Assembly (NCBI GenBank): GCA_003535195.1
Contig: DOHN01000154.1
Location: forward strand, 20,342-31,101
DNA length: 10,760 bases
Reading direction: 5' to 3'
DNA from: Ruminiclostridium sp.
Lineage (GTDB): Bacteria; Bacillota; Clostridia; DSM-8532
Both the position numbers and the translations under genes were made by a program. Numbering within the stretch: the first letter of the stretch is position 1; the number at the start of each line of letters is the position of its first letter. Of this stretch, positions 7,339-10,760 are shown one piece after another. A model generated the notes under the pieces. It was not told the origin of the DNA and ran no database searches. It saw nothing but the letters and a program-made list of their open reading frames with translations.

Positions 7339-8349
7339 TTAGAATCCGAAGCTGTCTACATTTTCAGCATTAATAACAATCCAGCCCTTGCCTTCCAGGA
7401 CTTTATCGCTGCCTTTTTTGAAATGCAATTCGTTATATCCTTCTATACCCAGGTCCACGCCGTCTTGAATTTTTTCACCCTTCAGTACCTTGACTGCCAT
7501 AGAAACCATTGCTTGGCCTGCTAATGCAGGATCCCATAGGGTCAATGAATTAACAGCCTTGCTCTTAAGCAACTCGGCATTGGCGGCAGGCATACCTGTT
7601 CCGGAGGTGAAAACCTTTCCGATCAAGCCCAGCTCTTCGATTGCTCTGGCAATACCAGGAGCATCAAAGGATGATGTTCCCATTATTCCCTTAAGATCAG
7701 GATATTTCTTAAGAAGTTCTTTTGCCTTCTGGTAAGCAACGTCACCATTGTCTTCAGATTCAACTCTGGGTTCGGCCTCAAGCAGTTTCATATTTGGATA
7801 TGCAGCTTTCTGGTGAGCTACACCGCCATCCGCCCATTCGTTGTGGGATGCGTTGGTCACATGGGCTACCATCGTAGTATACAAGCCCTCTTCACCCATT
7901 GCCTCAGCCAGGTTATCCATTATAAAAGCACCATACTGCTCATTACTAAATGCCTCAATGTCATAATTACAGTTTTTTAAAGAAGCGCCTTCATGTGCGA
8001 TAACAACAATGCCTGCATCCATTGCCTTTTTGAGAACAGGTTCCAGGGCGGCAGGGTCAACCGGAACTATACATATAGCGTCAACTTTTGCAGCAATAAG
8101 GTCCTGAACTACTTGAGACTGCATTGTAGCATCAGTCTCTGATGGACCTTTCTGGTAAACATTGATTCCGGTTTCTTCCTTGTATTCCTTGACGCCGGTT
8201 TCCATCCGTACGAACCACGGGTTGGTAGCATCCTTTGGAACGACTACGATTTCAAAGTCTTTCTCATTTTTTGACACAGCTTTTCCCCCGCAGGCAGTGA
8301 CGGTGAACACCATGCAGAGCACCAGGATGAGCGTAAGCAACCTTTTCAT
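7339..8349 (-). CDS. Sugar-binding lipoprotein of the ABC importer (LsrB/RhaS-like, Peripla_BP_4)
   Basis: This 336-residue protein is the extracellular solute receptor. A lysine/arginine start, a hydrophobic core and the lipobox VTAC with Cys20 indicate a lipoprotein signal, so the mature protein should be anchored on the outer face of the membrane. The mature part has the two-lobed type I fold pattern: an early IVVVPKDATNPWFVRM strand near 34-49, QSQVVQDLIAAKVDAICIVP near 77-96, and a late LWDPALAGQA near 270-279. The LWD motif and overall layout resemble LsrB and RhaS more than RbsB. The ligand cannot be named from the sequence. The ATG is preceded by AAGGAGG at about 7 bases. The TIM-barrel enzyme gene lies 58 bases upstream, with a weak GTCCC/GGGAC hairpin (8378-8397) in that gap. 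Confidence 0.92.
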   Translation of the reverse strand: MKRLLTLILVLCMVFTVTACGGKAVSKNEKDFEIVVVPKDATNPWFVRMETGVKEYKEETGINVYQKGPSETDATMQSQVVQDLIAAKVDAICIVPVDPAALEPVLKKAMDAGIVVIAHEGASLKNCNYDIEAFSNEQYGAFIMDNLAEAMGEEGLYTTMVAHVTNASHNEWADGGVAHQKAAYPNMKLLEAEPRVESEDNGDVAYQKAKELLKKYPDLKGIMGTSSFDAPGIARAIEELGLIGKVFTSGTGMPAANAELLKSKAVNSLTLWDPALAGQAMVSMAVKVLKGEKIQDGVDLGIEGYNELHFKKGSDKVLEGKGWIVINAENVDSFGF

Positions 8350-8407
8350 AACATTGTCCTCCTTATTTTATTATTTTGTCCCTTTCTATGAGGGGACTTT
8401 GGGCTCA

Positions 8408-9385
8408 TTATTTATTGAACATGAGTTCACGCATATAAGCGCTGATTTCGCAAGCATTGCCGGTTTTGTAAATTGAACAGATCCGCTGCTCATCTATTTT
8501 ATTCACAAGATCTTCAAATACTTCAAACCACCGAATACTCTCATTGCATGCATCACGACCGTCTTCACGATAAGGATACTGGTCTGTCGATATATAGCCG
8601 GCATAGCCTGTGCGTTTGAGCCAATAAAAGAATTCAATATAGGGAATTGTATGGATTGCGCCGGTGATCATATCATCATCCCAGAATCCATAATTGTCGT
8701 TCATATGGACATGGAACAGCTTGTCACCGTATTTTTTGAGAATAGCCACGCTTTCGGCAAGATTTTCATAGGCGACTGCGCCGTGACCGTAATCGATCGT
8801 CACTCCGCAGTTGGGTTCATTGATTCCCCCGACCATCAGAAGTGTACTGGTTACAGTGGATGGATAGCTGAAGTTACGAGGCTCTTTGATCTTGTACTCC
8901 ACGGAGATCTTTGTGTCCGCCCTGTACCGGCAGCATTCCCTGACTCCCTCTTCAAACCAGGTGCGCTCCTCGATATAGTCGCCCTGGAACGGATAATCGT
9001 AGCCATCCTGGCCCGGCCACAGGCTTACAAGATCACCGCCAAGGTACCGGGCGATATCCATGAGTTCTTTGGTATCCGACACGGCCTGCTTCCGTATCGA
9101 AGGATCTTTTGAAGTGAATGCGCCCTTGCCGTATTTCTTTACGCTGAAGTGATCCGGAATAATTGAAACCAGTTTAAGGCCTGTGCGCTCCAGATTGCGC
9201 TTTACCTGATCGACGTTTTGGGCGGTAATATGCCAATTGCTTACAAGCTCAACTCCCGTCACGCCCTGGACCGACGCTACGCGGTCGAACATTTCGTCCA
9301 GGCTGTAATCCCTGCCGTAGCCGCAGCCCATAAAGCGGTCGGAAAAGTTACCAACATTGCCCAGAATAATACTGTACCTTGCCAT
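8408..9385 (-). CDS. Xylose isomerase-like TIM-barrel sugar isomerase/epimerase
   Basis: This 325-residue protein fits the AP_endonuc_2/xylose-isomerase-like barrel family, whose members isomerise or epimerise free sugars, inositols or sugar phosphates with a divalent metal. The expected metal ligands are visible: Glu163 in VEYK, Asp198 in TIDYGHG, His225/His227 in FHVHMND and Asp268 in STDQYP. LWPGQDGYDYPFQ at 122-134 and NDNYGFWDDD at 229-238 recall epimerases and L-rhamnose isomerases of this superfamily, but the substrate is not settled. The ATG has TAGGAGGT about 6 bases upstream, only 20 bases after the regulator gene. Its place ahead of the importer genes suggests it acts on the imported compound. 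The final 30 or so residues, including two Cys, look like a variable extension. Confidence 0.88.
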   Translation of the reverse strand: MARYSIILGNVGNFSDRFMGCGYGRDYSLDEMFDRVASVQGVTGVELVSNWHITAQNVDQVKRNLERTGLKLVSIIPDHFSVKKYGKGAFTSKDPSIRKQAVSDTKELMDIARYLGGDLVSLWPGQDGYDYPFQGDYIEERTWFEEGVRECCRYRADTKISVEYKIKEPRNFSYPSTVTSTLLMVGGINEPNCGVTIDYGHGAVAYENLAESVAILKKYGDKLFHVHMNDNYGFWDDDMITGAIHTIPYIEFFYWLKRTGYAGYISTDQYPYREDGRDACNESIRWFEVFEDLVNKIDEQRICSIYKTGNACEISAYMRELMFNK

Positions 9386-9405
9386 ATAATACCTCCTATA
9401 TTTAA

Positions 9406-10431
9406 TTAAAGTTTAACGGACTCACGGATAATGATTTTTGCATTGATGACCATTTGACTGTTGGTGATGTCATGGCCGTCTATGCTATCCAATAATCTGG
9501 AAAAGCAGCTTTTGCCCAGCTGTGCCATGTTCTGTGCCACCGTTGTGAGAGGAGGGTAGGTATGAGCGGCAAATGTGGTATCATCGAACCCGACGATCCC
9601 GATGTCCTGGGGAATCCGATATCCCGCTTCATGCAATGAGGACATGATTCCTATAGCGATCAGATCGCTTGATGTCAGAAAGACCTCGGGCATCGAACGC
9701 TTTTCCGCAAGCAATTTGTCCATCATTTTTTTGCCGTTCAGTATCTTATTGAGCCGCAGGCTTTTATCGTTATAGATAAAGTCGCTCATGTAGGAAAGGC
9801 AGTTCTCTTCGATACCCATTTTAAATCCCATATAACGTTCTTTCATATTGGTCATCTCCAAATCCTCGGAGATAAACCCGATCTTTGTATATCCCGCTTT
9901 TGCAAGTTTTGCTATCAACCGGCGCATGACTCCGATATTGTCCGTAATGACGGTGGGGATCGAATGATTCAGCAGATATCTGTCACCCAGAACGACGGGA
10001 ACTTTGCTGGCGGCATCAATTATGTATTTTTCATCTAGAAAACCGCCGAAAAATATTAAACCGCTTATACCGTCTTTTATGAATTTCTTGATATATTTTG
10101 TCTCGATTCGTTTTTCATGGCATGCTCCGCATACAACCGCCATATAATTATGCGCCCATGCTGCTTCACATATTGCCTGTATACAGCGGGAATAGAATTC
10201 ATTTGATATATCGGGAACCAGTACAGCTACGGTTTTGCCTTTTGAAACATTATTCGGCGCAGCTTTTCTGTGCACATAGTTAAGCTGCTTAACGGCTTTT
10301 AAAACACGGCTGGTAGTTTCAGGTGAAATACTCGCCGTATGATTAAGAACATGGGATATTGTGGTGACCGATACACCCGTAGCCTGTGCTATATCTGCCA
10401 TAGTAACGCATTTTCTTCTGAGAGTTTCCAC
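9406..10431 (-). CDS. LacI/GalR-family transcriptional regulator
   Basis: This 341-residue protein is a probable repressor of the operon it heads. It has an N-terminal helix-turn-helix (VTMADIAQATGVSVTTISHV, residues 9-28), a linker, and a sugar-binding-protein-like effector domain with VLVPDISNEFYS near 69-80 and GIVGFDDTTFA near 284-294. The hinge after NYVHRKAA contains Pro59 and Val62, where most family members have an AxxL hinge helix. Two in-frame GTG codons could start it. The GTG at 10431 is chosen because AAGGGAG lies 8 bases upstream; the GTG at 10440 overlaps that ribosome site. The next gene starts 20 bases after its stop and no terminator lies between, so regulator and transporter genes share a transcript. 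The likely effector is the imported sugar or a derivative. Confidence 0.92.
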   Translation of the reverse strand: METLRRKCVTMADIAQATGVSVTTISHVLNHTASISPETTSRVLKAVKQLNYVHRKAAPNNVSKGKTVAVLVPDISNEFYSRCIQAICEAAWAHNYMAVVCGACHEKRIETKYIKKFIKDGISGLIFFGGFLDEKYIIDAASKVPVVLGDRYLLNHSIPTVITDNIGVMRRLIAKLAKAGYTKIGFISEDLEMTNMKERYMGFKMGIEENCLSYMSDFIYNDKSLRLNKILNGKKMMDKLLAEKRSMPEVFLTSSDLIAIGIMSSLHEAGYRIPQDIGIVGFDDTTFAAHTYPPLTTVAQNMAQLGKSCFSRLLDSIDGHDITNSQMVINAKIIIRESVKL

Positions 10432-10439
10432 TGAAAACA

Positions 10440-10446
10440 CTCCCTT
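10440..10446 (-). promoter_or_regulatory. Ribosome binding site fixing the regulator start
   Basis: The minus strand reads AAGGGAG, 8 bases before the GTG at 10431. It overlaps the alternative GTG at 10440, which is therefore a poor start. Confidence 0.65.
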
Positions 10447-10525
10447 AACGAAAAACTATTATGGCTGCTGCTGAAATGTGAAATAATACTAAGCTTAACA
10501 TTTATTAAATCTTTGCTGAGCTATA

Positions 10526-10565
10526 TACTAATTGTAACAATATAATGTTTAAGTTACAAATAGTA
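10526..10565. promoter_or_regulatory. Inverted repeat over the operon promoter, candidate operator
   Basis: The left arm is TACTAaTTGTAAC (10526-10538) and the right arm GTTACAAaTAGTA (10553-10565). Twelve of 13 positions pair, with one A-A mismatch, around a 14-base centre. The TTGTAAC half-sites are 21 bp apart, two turns of the helix, and cover the -35 and -10 boxes. A bound dimer or tetramer would block polymerase. The spaced layout is not the compact palindrome usual for LacI-family proteins, so another regulator is possible. Confidence 0.5.
10531..10559 (-). promoter_or_regulatory. Putative sigma-A promoter of the regulator/transporter operon
   Basis: The minus strand reads TTGTAA (plus 10554-10559; 4 of 6 to the -35 consensus), a 17-base spacer, then TACAAT (plus 10531-10536; 5 of 6 to the -10 consensus). 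Transcription would begin near 10524, leaving a leader of about 90 bases before the regulator. Both boxes lie in the arms of the inverted repeat described separately. The region is AT-rich, so chance matches are possible. Confidence 0.5.
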
Positions 10566-10569
10566 TTTA

Positions 10570-10585
10570 AAATTTGCGCTAATTT
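10570..10585. promoter_or_regulatory. GCGC-centred palindrome, candidate LacI-family operator
   Basis: AAATTTGCGCTAATTT is a 16-bp palindrome apart from one T-T position on each side of the GCGC core. Many LacI-family operators have a central CG. It lies about 10 bases upstream of the putative -35 box on the minus strand. Confidence 0.35.
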
Positions 10586-10624
10586 AAGTTAATTTTCATT
10601 GATATTTTTAATAGGACTTAGATT

Positions 10625-10717
10625 TTGAGAGTATTTGCATTAATAACTTTTATGCGGGGCGCAGCAGCAGGAATACTATATATCTTTATTGGTATCGCTT
10701 GTTGCCTGCAAAACTAA
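10625..10717 (+). CDS. Possible 30-residue hydrophobic peptide or gene remnant
   Basis: A TTG at 10625, with AGGA 8 bases upstream, opens a frame of 30 codons ending in TAA at 10717. An ATG at 10652 would give 21 residues. The product is mostly hydrophobic (it includes ILYIFIGIACC), as one membrane helix would be. It ends 2 bases before the 41-base direct repeat. In so short a frame this could be chance; a small membrane peptide or the tail of a decayed gene are alternatives. Confidence 0.15.
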   Translation: MRVFALITFMRGAAAGILYIFIGIACCLQN

Positions 10718-10719
10718 GG

Positions 10720-10760
10720 TTTATATTATATGGATGAAAATATGATTTTGTCAATAGCAA
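10720..10760. repeat. Promoter-containing direct repeat, copy 2 (runs off the window)
   Basis: Forty of 41 bases match 3613-3653 in the same orientation. The two copies enclose the whole regulator, enzyme and transporter operon. The right boundary is unknown because the window ends inside the match. Confidence 0.9.
10725..10754 (-). promoter_or_regulatory. Second copy of the consensus sigma-A promoter
   Basis: It has the same perfect TTGACA (plus 10749-10754) and TATAAT (plus 10725-10730) with an 18-base spacer as the trpB2 leader promoter. A transcript would start near 10718 and run through a leader of about 285 bases into the regulator gene. No T-box follows this copy. It could give the transport operon a second, stronger promoter. 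Confidence 0.65.

Noticed and set aside
8378..8397. GTCCC/GGGAC hairpin between the enzyme and binding-protein genes
   Set aside because: It has only 5 pairs with a 10-base loop, too weak to call as a regulatory element by itself.
8651..9112. A 153-codon + strand frame opposite the TIM-barrel gene
   Set aside because: It is antisense to a gene with clear metal ligands and a good ribosome site, and it shows no recognisable domain.
10432..10440. Longer regulator reading starting at GTG 10440
   Set aside because: This codon overlaps the ribosome binding site, which has ideal spacing to the GTG at 10431.
3683..10440. Autoinducer-2 (lsr) operon
   Set aside because: The importer resembles Lsr proteins, but no lsrK, lsrF, lsrG or lsrR-type gene is present and the regulator is LacI-type. 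Similarity to rhamnose-type systems is as good.
3613..10760. Composite transposon or insertion sequence with the 41-base repeat as its ends
   Set aside because: The repeats are direct and promoter-like, and there is no transposase, integrase or terminal inverted repeat between them. Insertion remains only one explanation.

Overview
The window looks like a chromosomal segment from a low-to-mid GC Gram-positive bacterium of the Clostridia. The evidence is a tRNA-Trp T-box leader, strong AGGAGG-type ribosome binding sites, consensus sigma-A promoters, a lipoprotein binding protein and LacI-family control. No species can be named from the sequence.

Left part (1-1852, + strand): the 3' end of a short isopropylmalate/homocitrate-synthase-like (HMGL-family) gene, then a uroporphyrinogen-decarboxylase-like gene, closed by a bidirectional intrinsic terminator. 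The two genes probably form one operon, but their substrates are unknown. Both lack a residue or motif typical of the best-known family members.

Middle (1855-3647, - strand): a TrpB2-type tryptophan synthase beta chain. It is preceded by a complete T-box leader with a UGG (Trp) specifier, a mutually exclusive antiterminator and terminator, and a near-perfect sigma-A promoter. This gene should be switched on by uncharged tRNA-Trp.

Right part (3683-10431, - strand): a six-gene operon read from right to left. The order is LacI-type regulator, xylose-isomerase-like TIM-barrel enzyme, LsrB/RhaS-like lipoprotein binding protein, double-NBD ATPase, and two RbsC/LsrC-like permeases. This is a complete ABC importer for a sugar or sugar-like compound plus a probable isomerase or epimerase. 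No kinase or aldolase lies in the window. A 13-bp stem-loop separates the binding-protein gene from the ATPase gene and probably allows unequal expression.

The upstream region (10432-10760) has a putative promoter whose -35 and -10 boxes lie in the arms of an inverted repeat, and a separate GCGC-centred palindrome. The last 41 bases repeat, with one mismatch, the promoter of the T-box/trpB2 transcript 7,107 bases away. The whole transport operon is therefore flanked by direct copies of a sigma-A promoter. This is the most unusual structural feature here and continues past the window edge. I saw no clearly new biological system, IS element, CRISPR array, tRNA or rRNA.
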